Assembly: GCF_900101705.1 (NCBI RefSeq)
Contig: NZ_FNAC01000006.1
Location: 62,001 to 126,000, forward strand
Direction of reading: 5' to 3'
Origin: Algoriphagus faecimaris
Lineage (GTDB): Bacteria; Bacteroidota; Bacteroidia; Cytophagales; Cyclobacteriaceae
Length of the DNA: 64,000 nt
Below, in pieces: positions 18,710-27,631 of the stretch. Position 1 is the first letter of the stretch. Each line of letters begins with the position of its first letter. The notes beneath the pieces are model-generated. The model did no database searches. It was not told the origin of the DNA and worked only from the letters and a program-made list of their open reading frames with translations. The position numbers and the translations under genes were made by a program.

Positions 18710-19624
18710 TTACCAGACTCCTCGGTTTTTCATGCGAATAGTATAGACTGCATCCATTGCGGTGATGAATAGCGTTTTCCGATCCAATGCTCCAAAAGTA
18801 ACATTAGCCGTCCAACTTGCCGGCACAGGGATATGAGCTATTTTTTGTCCTCTCATATCAAAAACAGTTACACCATCTCCAGTGAGGTACACATTTCCTC
18901 GATGATCAATGGTCATACCATCCGAACCCATCTCACAGAATAACTCTTTGTTGATCAAATAACCATCCTCGCGGATTTCGTATTTGTAAGTTTTGCCTGC
19001 TCCAATATCGGCTACATAGAGGTACTTTCCATCGGGTGTACCAATAATTCCGTTTGGTTTCTCTAAGTCTTCAGCTACTCTAAAGAGCTCTGTACGATCA
19101 GCAGAAAGAAAATATACATGCTCACCATCCTGTTCTTTTTCATCTCCTCTTATTCCCTCCCAATATGGTCTAGGGTAAAGTGGGTCAGTAAAATACATGC
19201 CACCTTTGGGCCGAACCCAGACATCGTTAGGGCCATTGAGTTTTTTTCCTTTGAAAGCGGAGACTAGTACCTCTTCCTTGCCAGCGTCATCGATGGCCCA
19301 AAGTTGATTTTCCTCATCTGCACAAGAAATCAAGGTTCCGTCCAACATAAAAAACATGCCATTTGACCGGCCAGCATCTTCTTTGAAAACCGTAATCTCA
19401 TCAGAAATGGCATTCCATTTATGAATTCGATTATTAGGTTGATCCGTAAAGTAAACGTCGCCTACACGACTCACTGCAGGACCTTCGGTGAAACTGAAAC
19501 CATCTTGAACTTTAATCAATTCAGCTCCTTTTTCTATTATTTTCTTTTTGTCTTCTATCTGTGCCATAAGTAAATAAAGAGGAGAGACTGCTATTAGCAG
19601 GGTGAGTAAATATTGTATTTTCAT
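18710..19624 (-). CDS. SMP-30/gluconolactonase-family secreted protein
   Basis: A 304-residue six-bladed propeller with a signal peptide (residues 1-21, ending LLMAQ). Family motifs are EGPAVSRVGDVYFTDQPNNRIHKW near the N-terminus, KLNGPNDVWVRPKGGMYFTDP in the middle, and EKPNGIIGTPDGKYLYVAD. These carry the metal-binding Glu, Asn and Asp residues of SMP-30-type lactonases. The likely activity is hydrolysis of a sugar lactone or related ester in the periplasm. Lies 5 bp downstream of the next gene on the minus strand, probably one transcript. Confidence 0.88.
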   Translation of the reverse strand: MKIQYLLTLLIAVSPLYLLMAQIEDKKKIIEKGAELIKVQDGFSFTEGPAVSRVGDVYFTDQPNNRIHKWNAISDEITVFKEDAGRSNGMFFMLDGTLISCADEENQLWAIDDAGKEEVLVSAFKGKKLNGPNDVWVRPKGGMYFTDPLYPRPYWEGIRGDEKEQDGEHVYFLSADRTELFRVAEDLEKPNGIIGTPDGKYLYVADIGAGKTYKYEIREDGYLINKELFCEMGSDGMTIDHRGNVYLTGDGVTVFDMRGQKIAHIPVPASWTANVTFGALDRKTLFITAMDAVYTIRMKNRGVW

Positions 19625-19629
19625 AGTGA

Positions 19630-20529
19630 TTAGTTATTTCTTTCCATTGCAAAGACCAGTACTTCCTGATCTGAAGAGTAGGCAATTCTACTGATATTTT
19701 TATGCGTATCAGATGAGATTCTTCCTGCCAGTTGCCAATTCTTTTCATTCCACTTGCGAACATAAAAAGAATTTCCTCTCGCCATCATCAACGTCTTCTT
19801 ATCCAGCCAGATAAAATCCTGAGAGCCTGGCAATCCTAAACCGAAGGCGTAGCTTTGTTTCTTGATAAAATCATAAGATTTCACTTCGAAAGCCTCCCCG
19901 TCAGGAAACTCAAGCCCTGCATCTTGATCCAAATAGGTGATTTGATCAGACTTGGGGCGTTTTTGGATAGCTCTACCTACATTTTGATCGATGGTGATGA
20001 GATCATTTCTTCCATTGGCATAGATGAGCTGATTGGGGCTACCTAAGACAAACATCGCTGCTTTATTGTCATACCAATCATAATATCCCACAGGTGCAAT
20101 ATCATCATAGAGCAATTCAGGTTCCCCAAAATTGGTGGGATAAAGCCAAAGTCGTTGTTTTCCATCCGGTTCAACGACTACTGTAGAGATGTACTGACCA
20201 CAATCCGTAATCGTTGGGGAAAATTCACTCCGATCTAAGGTTTTACTCAGATTGGTGAATTTTTGATTTTCGAAATTATAGACAATGATGTCATGATTAC
20301 CATTTTCATCAGCAGCAGAAAATACAACTTGGTTTTCATTGATAAAGGACGGCTGATTGTCATATTCTTCACGGTTAGTGAGGGCTTTTTCAGTCCCTTC
20401 AATTAATTGAATCCGAGCTCCTTTGCCTTTAACTTGCACGGTCCAAAGATCGAAAGATGTTTGCCCGATGAGTAAAGACTGGGAGATAAAATAAGTAAGG
20501 ATGAATAGGGAAGTGAGTTTCTTTTGCAT
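19630..20529 (-). CDS. Secreted TolB/PD40-like beta-propeller protein
   Basis: A 299-residue protein from the ATG at 20529, which gives a clean signal peptide (MQKKLTSLFILTYFISQSLLIGQ). A longer in-frame start would run into the divergent oxygenase gene. The mature part shows repeated propeller strands with patterns such as NQPSFINENQVVFSAADENGNHDIIVYN and FSPTITDCGQYISTVVVEPDG, as in PD40/TolB-like proteins. No catalytic signature is seen. It may bind a ligand or protein in the periplasm. Pairs with the SMP-30 gene; role unknown. Confidence 0.7.
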   Translation of the reverse strand: MQKKLTSLFILTYFISQSLLIGQTSFDLWTVQVKGKGARIQLIEGTEKALTNREEYDNQPSFINENQVVFSAADENGNHDIIVYNFENQKFTNLSKTLDRSEFSPTITDCGQYISTVVVEPDGKQRLWLYPTNFGEPELLYDDIAPVGYYDWYDNKAAMFVLGSPNQLIYANGRNDLITIDQNVGRAIQKRPKSDQITYLDQDAGLEFPDGEAFEVKSYDFIKKQSYAFGLGLPGSQDFIWLDKKTLMMARGNSFYVRKWNEKNWQLAGRISSDTHKNISRIAYSSDQEVLVFAMERNN

Positions 20530-20579
20530 ACTATTCTGTGACTTCGGCAACCAAATTACAAAATGCCAGTTAGAATGCT

Positions 20580-21662
20580 GTGGATAAATTGAACCTTTAT
20601 ACAAATTCAAATTTTGATCGCTTGAGGAATCAGGTAGATCCACTCGCTGATGCTGCAGTAGTAGACATCGTCAAATCCCCCAAATGGTCTGATATCATTA
20701 ATCAATGGGAAGAAATCCCCAGTCCATTACCTTCAGAGATTCCTGTCTCTTTGAAGAATTACCTTCAGTTTTACCTTGATCAATATGAGCTAGCACCTCA
20801 AGATACCTTAAAGGCTGGACAGGATTTTTTTTCTAAAGAAGGTGATATTTATCTGGGAATGTTGGGCTTTTATTCCTTGCCTTATTGCTATGCTTTCGGA
20901 GATGGGGCAGAAGTATTGGTACGCTCTGAGAGAATTGTAAACCAAATTGGACAGCGGCTTTCGGAAACAGGTACGTTTGTTTTGGAAATTTTCAAACCAG
21001 GTGCCTTTTACAGTCATCGTTCGGCATTTTTGACTTGTGCCAAAGTGAGGCTAATTCATGCCTTCAGCCGGTATTTTATTGAAAAATATGCCAAGGATTG
21101 GGACCCAAAATTTGGGAGACCTATCAATCAGGAGGATTTGATCGGGACCAACTTGGCCTTCAGCTTTATTGTCATCCGAGGATTGATTAAACTGGGCAAA
21201 ACCGTAAATCAAAATCAAATTGCATCACTTTTAGCCTATTGGAAGTGGGTTGGGAATCTTATGGGCCTACAAATAGAGTATTGGCCTGAAACAGCTAAAG
21301 AAGCCTTTGAATTGGATAAGCTGATTCGAAAAAGACACTTAAGAAAATCTGATGCAGGCTTACGACTCATAGGAGCACTGAGAAACTACTACAAACTCTC
21401 AATTCCTGACCCATTACTGAATAGGCAAGTAGATGATATCTTTTATTTTTTTATGGGAAAAGAAGTGGCTGCTGCATTAGCAATACCCGTCAAGAATCAA
21501 ATTCCGCCCGAATTGTTGAATTTGATTTTTAAATTTTCCGGTTGGAAATCTTACGGAAATACAAAAAGCCATGCATCTATTCAAAAAATGATGGAAACTC
21601 AACAGCTCGAACAATTTGGAGAGCTGATGAAAATCAAAATCCCGACCCTAAAACGTCCATAA
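20580..21662 (+). CDS. MpaB-family (DUF2236-type) oxygenase
   Basis: A 360-residue all-helical protein starting with GTG, since no ATG lies near. The segment FKPGAFYSHRSAFLTCAKVRLIHAFSRYFIEKY (about 140-172) matches the ER-bound/rubber-oxygenase (MpaB/Lcp) superfamily, where a conserved His near the R-LIH motif binds heme. GRPINQEDLIGTNLAFSF follows, also typical. Family members include latex-clearing protein and fungal MpaB, which cleave isoprenoid chains with O2; the substrate here is unknown. Divergent from the propeller gene with 50 bp between. Confidence 0.75.
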   Translation: MDKLNLYTNSNFDRLRNQVDPLADAAVVDIVKSPKWSDIINQWEEIPSPLPSEIPVSLKNYLQFYLDQYELAPQDTLKAGQDFFSKEGDIYLGMLGFYSLPYCYAFGDGAEVLVRSERIVNQIGQRLSETGTFVLEIFKPGAFYSHRSAFLTCAKVRLIHAFSRYFIEKYAKDWDPKFGRPINQEDLIGTNLAFSFIVIRGLIKLGKTVNQNQIASLLAYWKWVGNLMGLQIEYWPETAKEAFELDKLIRKRHLRKSDAGLRLIGALRNYYKLSIPDPLLNRQVDDIFYFFMGKEVAAALAIPVKNQIPPELLNLIFKFSGWKSYGNTKSHASIQKMMETQQLEQFGELMKIKIPTLKRP

Positions 21663-21770
21663 TCGGACATATTTTTGTACGCTAGCTAAGCAGTCCAAAA
21701 ACGTAAACTGCGATTCCAACCAATCTGAGGGGAATTTGTCGGCTGGCATCCTTTTCGTACTTTTCTTGGC

Positions 21771-22076
21771 ATGAAAGCAATCCAAAATTGGATAAATAAG
21801 CTACCCCTTGAGCTTCTATTCTGGATAGGAAGTATCATAGGAGTGCTGCTCATCGACCCTTATTCGGCTCATCATTTTAGTCTATGCCCCTTAGATCAAC
21901 TGGGTTTTGACTGGTGTCCTGGATGCGGTCTTGGGAGATCAATGAGCCTGATGGCCCATGGAGATTTTCGAGCATCATGGGAAATGCACCCTCTGGCTTC
22001 TTTAGCTTATTTGGTAATTCTTTCACGGATTTGGAAACTAATAAACAACCTTAAAACAACACACAATTATGGCTAA
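21771..22076 (+). CDS. DUF2752 membrane protein
   Basis: A 101-residue protein with two hydrophobic helices (about 14-30 and 74-90). The central motif FDWCPGCGLGRSMSLMAHGDF is the hallmark of DUF2752, whose CPxCGLGR cysteines are conserved. Function unknown for the family. Its last 8 bp overlap the start of the TM2-domain gene, so the two are translationally coupled; this pairing is frequent in Bacteroidetes. Confidence 0.88.
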   Translation: MKAIQNWINKLPLELLFWIGSIIGVLLIDPYSAHHFSLCPLDQLGFDWCPGCGLGRSMSLMAHGDFRASWEMHPLASLAYLVILSRIWKLINNLKTTHNYG

Positions 22077-22452
22077 TGTATTAAGACATCTTCCTGAACT
22101 GGAAGGAATGGAACTGGGATATATCCAGGGATTGATGAAAAATATGGATGATGATCAAGCGTCACTTTTTGCTCAAGTCTACAGAGCAAGAAGAAAAGAC
22201 TCTCAAATGATTCTAATTTTGACTCTCTTAGGTTTCTTTGGCTTTGCTGGCCTTCACAGATTCATTTTAGGTCAAATAGGACTAGGAATCCTGTACATAT
22301 TGACTGTAGGACTTTGTTTTATAGGTACTATAGTAGATTTAGTTAACTATAAAAGTTTGGCCTATGAATACAATGTCAAAATGGCTCATGAAACTCTAGC
22401 TATGCTGAGCAACAATTATCCTTCTATGGATGCTGGAAATAGTGCAAGCTAA
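22069..22452 (+). CDS. TM2 domain-containing protein
   Basis: A 127-residue protein. A soluble N-terminus of ~45 residues is followed by a TM2 domain (about 48-100) with two helices and the motif LGFFGFAGLHRFILGQIGLGILYILT, containing the family's GxxGxHRFYLG-like turn. TM2 proteins are small membrane proteins of unknown role. Followed by a strong terminator. Confidence 0.9.
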   Translation: MANVLRHLPELEGMELGYIQGLMKNMDDDQASLFAQVYRARRKDSQMILILTLLGFFGFAGLHRFILGQIGLGILYILTVGLCFIGTIVDLVNYKSLAYEYNVKMAHETLAMLSNNYPSMDAGNSAS

Positions 22453-22472
22453 TACCCTTTACCACCAACTTG

Positions 22473-22500
22473 AGCCCCATTGATTTGGGGCTTTTTTTTT
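22473..22500 (+). terminator. Rho-independent terminator
   Basis: Arms AGCCCC (22473-22478) and GGGGCT (22487-22492) are followed by a run of eight or more T. It ends the DUF2752-TM2 unit; its T-run touches the stop of the convergent gene. Confidence 0.9.
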
Positions 22501-23212
22501 ACCAATCCTCATCAGTGTTCTCATCATCTTGAGATTTGGTTAGCTTGAGATTTGCTAATGCATTTTCTTTCTCCTCAGCTAAAAGTAGGTGGCCTTGGAA
22601 AAGTACCTTACCTAAAGCTTTTATTTCTTCAAAGGAGGCTTGATTAAAATGTACGGGGAGCTGCCATAAAGAGGAGGACTGCTGATCAAATGGCGGGGAT
22701 ATTTCAGATTGAAAAAAATATGGCCAAAGTGTTTTGGAGCAAGCAATTCCCCAGCGTTCGATAGGATAGGTGCTATGATAATATTGGAGTCTACCATTAA
22801 TTTCTTCAAAAAACCGCTCAGTCTCTTCCAATCGAATCCTAGAACCTGCCCTAGATTTACCTTTGGTATTCAGGTATTTAATTTGAGATTTACCTTGTTT
22901 TTTCCGTACCATGTAAGCTCTGAAAACTTTATGGTCAAGCAGTTCATCCTGGTGAAAATAAGCACATACCGCTTGCCCTGATCTGATGGCCACTACCCCA
23001 AGATGAAAGTCCGGAAGCTTTATTAACTCCCAATCCGAATTGATTTGATAATTCCAAGGAAGAAAAAGCTTAAAAAGCCAACCCCCTTGACTGTTGGCAA
23101 TCAATTGATGCTTATCAGAATCATATTCAAGAAGCCAATTCATTTTCTTTGAAAAATCAATAAGTGGCTTGATTTGATCTATCTGTACGGTCTGAGTATT
23201 GGGTATTTTCAT
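22499..23212 (-). CDS. VLRF1-like (Vms1/ANKZF1-type) release-factor homologue
   Basis: A 237-residue cytoplasmic protein. The segment at about 97-130 contains YMVRKKQGKSQ and, after a lysine-rich loop, AGSRIR. This lines up with the release-factor loop of Vms1/ANKZF1 (pattern YVVR-k-G-aQ ... sAGs-LRR), in which the Gln (here Gln110) acts in peptidyl-tRNA cleavage during ribosome rescue. The upstream strands GVVAIRSGQAVCAYFHQDELLDHK also fit the eRF1-domain-2 fold. I therefore call it a bacterial VLRF1-like factor that may free stalled peptides. The assignment rests on remembered motifs, not a profile search. Divergent from the HEAT-like gene, 49 bp between starts. Confidence 0.6.
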   Translation of the reverse strand: MKIPNTQTVQIDQIKPLIDFSKKMNWLLEYDSDKHQLIANSQGGWLFKLFLPWNYQINSDWELIKLPDFHLGVVAIRSGQAVCAYFHQDELLDHKVFRAYMVRKKQGKSQIKYLNTKGKSRAGSRIRLEETERFFEEINGRLQYYHSTYPIERWGIACSKTLWPYFFQSEISPPFDQQSSSLWQLPVHFNQASFEEIKALGKVLFQGHLLLAEEKENALANLKLTKSQDDENTDEDW

Positions 23213-23261
23213 GCAAAGCCGATTTTATTGGCCTATATTTGTACAAAATAACCAAAAAATA

Positions 23262-23783
23262 ATGGAAGCAGAGCTTGAGCGACTTTTCGAAAAAATGTGT
23301 GACCCTAAGGAATCTGATGCCTATGTATTTGCAGATAAGCTGGGAATCAAAGCAGATGAAGAAGCTAAAAATCGATTGATCGAGCTGGTTAAGGGGGAGG
23401 ATTGGGAAGTCGCTTATTTGTCATGCAGGGCACTTTCTAAAACTCATTGGCAAGAAGAAGCCCTGGATGCGATATTTTCAGTGATTTTTGATCGCAAAAA
23501 TAAAGAAAGACAAGGTGCATTTGTTCAGATTCTTGAGGAGTTTGATCTCAGTCAGCGCTTTGTAGATATTTTTAAAATCTATCTTTTCGGTAATTTCAAA
23601 GCTAGTACCTTGGCCAAGGACTATCTTGATGGAGTGGAATTTGATATTACTCCCAGAACGATCCGAAAAGCAGAAAAACACTGGAAACACTACCTTCATA
23701 ATCCCGAAGATGAGGACAGTGTGGCTATCAAAAAATCTGAAATAGAGCCTATGCTTCTGGAAATGAAGGAATTATTTTCATAA
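23262..23783 (+). CDS. HEAT-repeat-like helical protein
   Basis: A 173-residue helical protein. I use the ATG at 23262 (MEAELERLFEKM), because the longer frame to 23199 would overlap the start of the divergent VLRF1-like gene. Pairs of helices such as AKNRLIELVKGEDWEVAYLSCRALSKT and WQEEALDAIFSVIFDRKNKERQGAFVQILEEF look like HEAT repeats, a scaffold for protein binding. No catalytic motif. The next gene starts 40 bp downstream on the same strand. Confidence 0.65.
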   Translation: MEAELERLFEKMCDPKESDAYVFADKLGIKADEEAKNRLIELVKGEDWEVAYLSCRALSKTHWQEEALDAIFSVIFDRKNKERQGAFVQILEEFDLSQRFVDIFKIYLFGNFKASTLAKDYLDGVEFDITPRTIRKAEKHWKHYLHNPEDEDSVAIKKSEIEPMLLEMKELFS

Positions 23784-23823
23784 TAAGATACAACATTCGA
23801 CAGCGGATTGGAGTTTTTACTAC

Positions 23824-24444
23824 GTGGAAAAGGATGTTGTCATAGCGCGCCATTTTGATTTTTTTCAGGATTTTGGTTTTGAATACCACAATTCCCATGG
23901 GTTATTTTACAAGGATTTTCCCCAAGGAAAGCAAGCCATCTTTATTCATTATGCCGAATACGAAGAGGAGGCTTTTTTAGAGTATAATATAGGGGTGAGA
24001 ATCGACCAAGTCGAGTTGATGGTCCATCAATTTCTTCCAAGTCTCCAAGGCTATGAAGACCGTTCGTTGACCCTCATTCAACCTCTTAATAAAATTGATC
24101 AAAATTTACCTAGGAGGTTTATCCTCGATGCAGCTAATCCATTGCTAAAAGCTCAAAAAGAAATAGAAAACTTTTTTATTCAAAAGGGTTTCAAATGGCT
24201 GGATGATTTAGTTCAGGTCAAGCGATTACAAGAGGAGTTTGAGACGAAGAAAGCTAAAGGTTTTGTCAACCAGAACTATGCCTTTCACGTATTCCGAGCC
24301 ACAGCCTTATCAAAATTAGTAGCACCGGAAAAATACCACGAGTTGAGATCTTTTTTTCTTTCTCAATTGGAAAATCAGGGAATTACCCCCATTACTATAG
24401 CCTCCTATTTACAATTTCTGAATTTTCTAGATTCAAAATATTAG
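23824..24444 (+). CDS. Hypothetical protein
   Basis: A 206-residue soluble protein with a GTG start. It has a mixed alpha/beta N-terminal half (FFQDFGFEYHNSHGLFYKDF, FLEYNIGVRIDQVELMVHQFLP) and a helical C-terminal half. I do not recognise a family. Codon use resembles its neighbours and the frame is fully open, so it is a real gene. It follows the HEAT-like gene and ends 4 bp inside the end of the convergent hrpB. Confidence 0.6.
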   Translation: MEKDVVIARHFDFFQDFGFEYHNSHGLFYKDFPQGKQAIFIHYAEYEEEAFLEYNIGVRIDQVELMVHQFLPSLQGYEDRSLTLIQPLNKIDQNLPRRFILDAANPLLKAQKEIENFFIQKGFKWLDDLVQVKRLQEEFETKKAKGFVNQNYAFHVFRATALSKLVAPEKYHELRSFFLSQLENQGITPITIASYLQFLNFLDSKY

Positions 24445-26939
24445 GAGGTTTTGCGTTTTACACCTCTCACTGCCTCTGCACTTACAGGGTCTTCGGGCCA
24501 TTCATGCTTGGGATATCTTCTCTTTAGTTCCTTTTTAACCTCAAAGTAGCCATTTTCCCAAAAACTTTTTAAATCTTGGGTGATTTGGACTGGTTTAAAC
24601 CCTGGAGAGAGAAGCTCGATCAAAACAGGGACTTTTCCATTATTTACTCTAGGGGTTTCTAAAAGACCAAAGATTTCTTGCAATCGAACTGACAATAGGG
24701 GAGTGTCTCCATTTTCCTTGTAGGTAATCGGTATTTGACTTCCAGAAGGAACAGATATTTTTGAAGGAACTAGCTTTTCCAATTCTTTCTGCCTGTCAAA
24801 ATCCAGACTATGCACCAAGATTTGACTTATATTCAACTTTTTCAAATCCTCATTTTTAGAAACATCTGATAGGTAGGGAGCGAGCCACTGATCAGCACGA
24901 TCACAAAGCCGTTGGATGCTCCATTCAGGCCAAGACTGTCCGGGATTCCAAGCTTTCAGAGATTGAATTCTATAAATAAGTTGTAGGGCAGCTTCATCCC
25001 AATTTAGTAATAACTCTCCATCTTCTTTGATCGCATCAAGAACAGCTTGCAAAGCCGTATCACTACTGTAACTTTTTAAAGGCCTAGTACCCAAAATAAT
25101 TGCTCCAATTCTAACTTCAGCATTTGCTATTAATCCACCCTTTTTTCTATTCCACTCTAAGACCTCGCGAGTTTTGAGAAGTGGTGCTAGATCTTTGGGG
25201 TTTAGAGGAGCGGCTAGCCAAATTTTACCCATTCCTTCTCGGGCATCCACGTGAGCTACAGCCAGCCATGATTCATGAGCTAAATCATCTCGATGTCCTA
25301 TTTGTGCAATTTTTCCATTGGATAGCTGAAATTGAGCATTATTTCCCGGCCTAGCGGCGGCAATTCTTTCAGGGTAGGCATAAGCCAGCAATAATCCCGT
25401 GGCCCAAGGATCAGCAGGTGAATTTTCGGCCCTTATTCCGAAAAGCTTTCTGTATTGAGCAGCAACTTTTTCGATTTTCTTGATCCTTGCTATGCTAACA
25501 CCTCGATCTCTAAATCTTCTCAATGCATCTATTCGCAAATTAAGGTCAACACCGGCATCAGACGTTAAGGGGTCTCGTTCTTCCAAAATAGCAGCTATAT
25601 CCGTTGCAAGAGCCAACTGATCCATACGCTTAGAATAAATAAGCATATGGGCGATTCGGGGATGAACGGGAAGCTTGTGAATTTCTTTACCATGCTCAGT
25701 CAGCGTACCTTCTTCTACCGCATCTATAGCCTCTAAAACCCTTTCTGACAAAGCCAAAGTGCCTGAGGGAGGGGGTGTAAGCCAAGTCATCGACCGAATA
25801 TCTTCTTTTCCCCAAGCTTTCATATCCAACACCAAGCCCGTAAGATCTGCTTCTAAAATTTCAGGGATTCTGAATTCAACCAATTGATTCTGAATAGCCT
25901 TTGTCCAGAGTCGGTAGGCGTGTCCGGCCGTCAAGCGTCCTGCACGACCACTTCGCTGATCCGCAGAGTCCGCACTGATTCGGTGTAGTACTAATCTCGA
26001 AAGACCTGTCCTAGTATCAAAACGATTGGATTTGGCAAAGCCACTATCCACGACCACACTCACTCCTTCGATAGTAAGAGAAGTTTCCGCTATGTCAGTT
26101 GACAGTACAATTTTCCTTTTTCCGCTGGGGTGTGGAAGAATGGCTCTTTGCTGATCCGAAGGAGATAATTGTCCATAGAGAGGAAGAATCATGTCTTCTG
26201 GCAGAGCCTTTCTTAGAACAGCTTCCGCTTTTTTGATATCTCCCTGGCCCGGTAAAAACACTAAAAAATCACCTGAGTGCTTTTTGGTTAACGGTATAAT
26301 CTGTCTTGCTGTATCTTCTCCTATAGCGTATTCGTCTACTTCACTGAGGTAATGAATAGCTACCGGATATTGCCTACCCTTACTTTGTATAATCTCAGCG
26401 CCTAGTAATTTCCCGAGTTGATCCGCGTCTATAGTAGCAGACATTAAAAGAATTTTCAGATCTGGACGTAGGATTTGCTGCACTTCCCTAGCAAGGGCTA
26501 GTCCAACTTCAGAGAAAAGATTGCGTTCATGAAACTCATCAAAAATTATCAACCCTACTTCCTCCAAGGCATTGTCCTGATGCATCATACGGGTTAGAAT
26601 GCCCTCGGTAATCACCTCTATTTTAGTTTTTTCTGAAACCGCCGATTCAAAACGGATTCTATAACCCACTGTTTGGCCTACTTTTTCACCCAACATGGAG
26701 GCCATTCGTTCTGCGATGCTTTTTGTGGCTAGTCTACGTGGTTCCAGCATCAGAATCTTTTTTCCTCTAAGCCAGGACTGATTCAATAAAGCAAGGGGTA
26801 GGAGAGTACTTTTACCCGCGCCGGGAGGAGCTTGTAAAATCAGCGAATTAAATTCAGAGAAGTGTGATTTGACATCGGAAATAATCTCCGCTACCGGAAG
26901 ATCGAAAGAATAAGGATCAAAATTTGCCATCAGTGGCAA
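24441..26939 (-). CDS. hrpB: ATP-dependent helicase HrpB
   Basis: A DEAH-box-related helicase of 832 residues, the usual HrpB length. The Walker A motif is APPGAGKST (37-45), motif II is DEFH (around 134, in FDEFHERN) and motif III is SATIDAD. The C-terminal helicase motifs include LSTDIAETSLTI and DQRSGRAGR. The HrpB-specific C-terminal region with WPEDP follows (EHPVxWPEDPxxAxP-type; here HEWPEDPVSAEAVRG). The cellular substrate is not established; a role in RNA processing is assumed. Two in-frame starts (26939 and 26930) lie within a perfect inverted repeat. Not linked to a partner gene. Confidence 0.95.
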   Translation of the reverse strand: MPLMANFDPYSFDLPVAEIISDVKSHFSEFNSLILQAPPGAGKSTLLPLALLNQSWLRGKKILMLEPRRLATKSIAERMASMLGEKVGQTVGYRIRFESAVSEKTKIEVITEGILTRMMHQDNALEEVGLIIFDEFHERNLFSEVGLALAREVQQILRPDLKILLMSATIDADQLGKLLGAEIIQSKGRQYPVAIHYLSEVDEYAIGEDTARQIIPLTKKHSGDFLVFLPGQGDIKKAEAVLRKALPEDMILPLYGQLSPSDQQRAILPHPSGKRKIVLSTDIAETSLTIEGVSVVVDSGFAKSNRFDTRTGLSRLVLHRISADSADQRSGRAGRLTAGHAYRLWTKAIQNQLVEFRIPEILEADLTGLVLDMKAWGKEDIRSMTWLTPPPSGTLALSERVLEAIDAVEEGTLTEHGKEIHKLPVHPRIAHMLIYSKRMDQLALATDIAAILEERDPLTSDAGVDLNLRIDALRRFRDRGVSIARIKKIEKVAAQYRKLFGIRAENSPADPWATGLLLAYAYPERIAAARPGNNAQFQLSNGKIAQIGHRDDLAHESWLAVAHVDAREGMGKIWLAAPLNPKDLAPLLKTREVLEWNRKKGGLIANAEVRIGAIILGTRPLKSYSSDTALQAVLDAIKEDGELLLNWDEAALQLIYRIQSLKAWNPGQSWPEWSIQRLCDRADQWLAPYLSDVSKNEDLKKLNISQILVHSLDFDRQKELEKLVPSKISVPSGSQIPITYKENGDTPLLSVRLQEIFGLLETPRVNNGKVPVLIELLSPGFKPVQITQDLKSFWENGYFEVKKELKRRYPKHEWPEDPVSAEAVRGVKRKTS

Positions 26940-26943
26940 ATTT
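26920..26943. repeat. Perfect inverted repeat across the hrpB start codons
   Basis: Arms AAATTTGCCA (26920-26929) and TGGCAAATTT (26934-26943) are perfectly complementary around a 4-nt loop. On the hrpB transcript both candidate ATG codons fall in this hairpin, so it could block ribosome access or act as a DNA operator. Confidence 0.6.
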
Positions 26944-26990
26944 ATAGCTTCTCTGAGAATGTTTCACTTGAATTTGAGTTGACTGAAAAT

Positions 26991-27025
26991 AAAAAAGCCA
27001 CTACCCCTAAAGGGCAGTGGTTTTT
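26991..27025 (-). terminator. Rho-independent terminator after DUF2911 gene
   Basis: Arms CCACTaCCC (26998-27006) and GGGcAGTGG (27012-27020) close a hairpin flanked by A-run and T-run, so it can work on both strands. It sits ~25 bp downstream of the DUF2911 gene. Confidence 0.8.
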
Positions 27026-27046
27026 GAACATTGGCTCTAATGGTAG

Positions 27047-27553
27047 TTAAGAACCGATTTTGGCCTTAGCTTTACCGTATTCCCAACGAATCTCAAAGCT
27101 GTCAGAATTTACTTCATACACCAAATTCTCTTCCATAGTAGAAGTTTGCTCTGAAGGAACGGACACGCGCAGGGCATCTTCTTTGGCATCATAGGAATAG
27201 GCTCCCCACTGCTTGGCCACTTTATTGAAGATGAAAGTAGACTCATATTCTCCTGGGATTACAAAAAAGGAATAGGTTCCTGCAGGTAATTTTTGACCTT
27301 GTACCGTGATGTCTTTTGAAGTCGTGAAAGTAGTGGCATCATCCGCACCCGCTCTCCAAACTTCACCCATTGGTACCAAATCACCCCATATCACTCTGCC
27401 TTTCACGGCTGGAGAGGAATAATTAATCGTAATCTCAGATCCTGCCGCAGTGCCAGAGGCAGTTCTCGCGGGGCTTGCTTTTTCTTGGGCATTTACAGAT
27501 AAAACTGTAAATACAGCCATGGTAAATGCAAAAAGGCTTTTCTTTAAATTCAT
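27047..27553 (-). CDS. DUF2911 secreted protein
   Basis: A 168-residue exported protein with a signal peptide (about 1-22, ending VNAQ). The mature part contains INYSSPAVKGRVIWGDLVPMGEVWRAGADDATTFTTSKDI and LPAGTYSFFVIPGE, the conserved core of DUF2911, a beta-rich periplasmic family common in Bacteroidetes. Function unknown. Monocistronic, with its own terminator. Confidence 0.9.
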   Translation of the reverse strand: MNLKKSLFAFTMAVFTVLSVNAQEKASPARTASGTAAGSEITINYSSPAVKGRVIWGDLVPMGEVWRAGADDATTFTTSKDITVQGQKLPAGTYSFFVIPGEYESTFIFNKVAKQWGAYSYDAKEDALRVSVPSEQTSTMEENLVYEVNSDSFEIRWEYGKAKAKIGS

Positions 27554-27631
27554 AAGTTTAAATTTTTGGTAAATAAAGGGAAAGGTTAATAATCACTATG
27601 TCCAAATACTGACAAAAGCTTCAGAAGGTTT

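Noticed and set aside
19630-20643. Longer start for the propeller protein
   Set aside because: It would hide the clear signal peptide and overlap the divergent oxygenase gene.
21663-21770. Possible small gene or RNA between the oxygenase and DUF2752 genes
   Set aside because: About 110 bp with no open frame of note and no stable hairpin.
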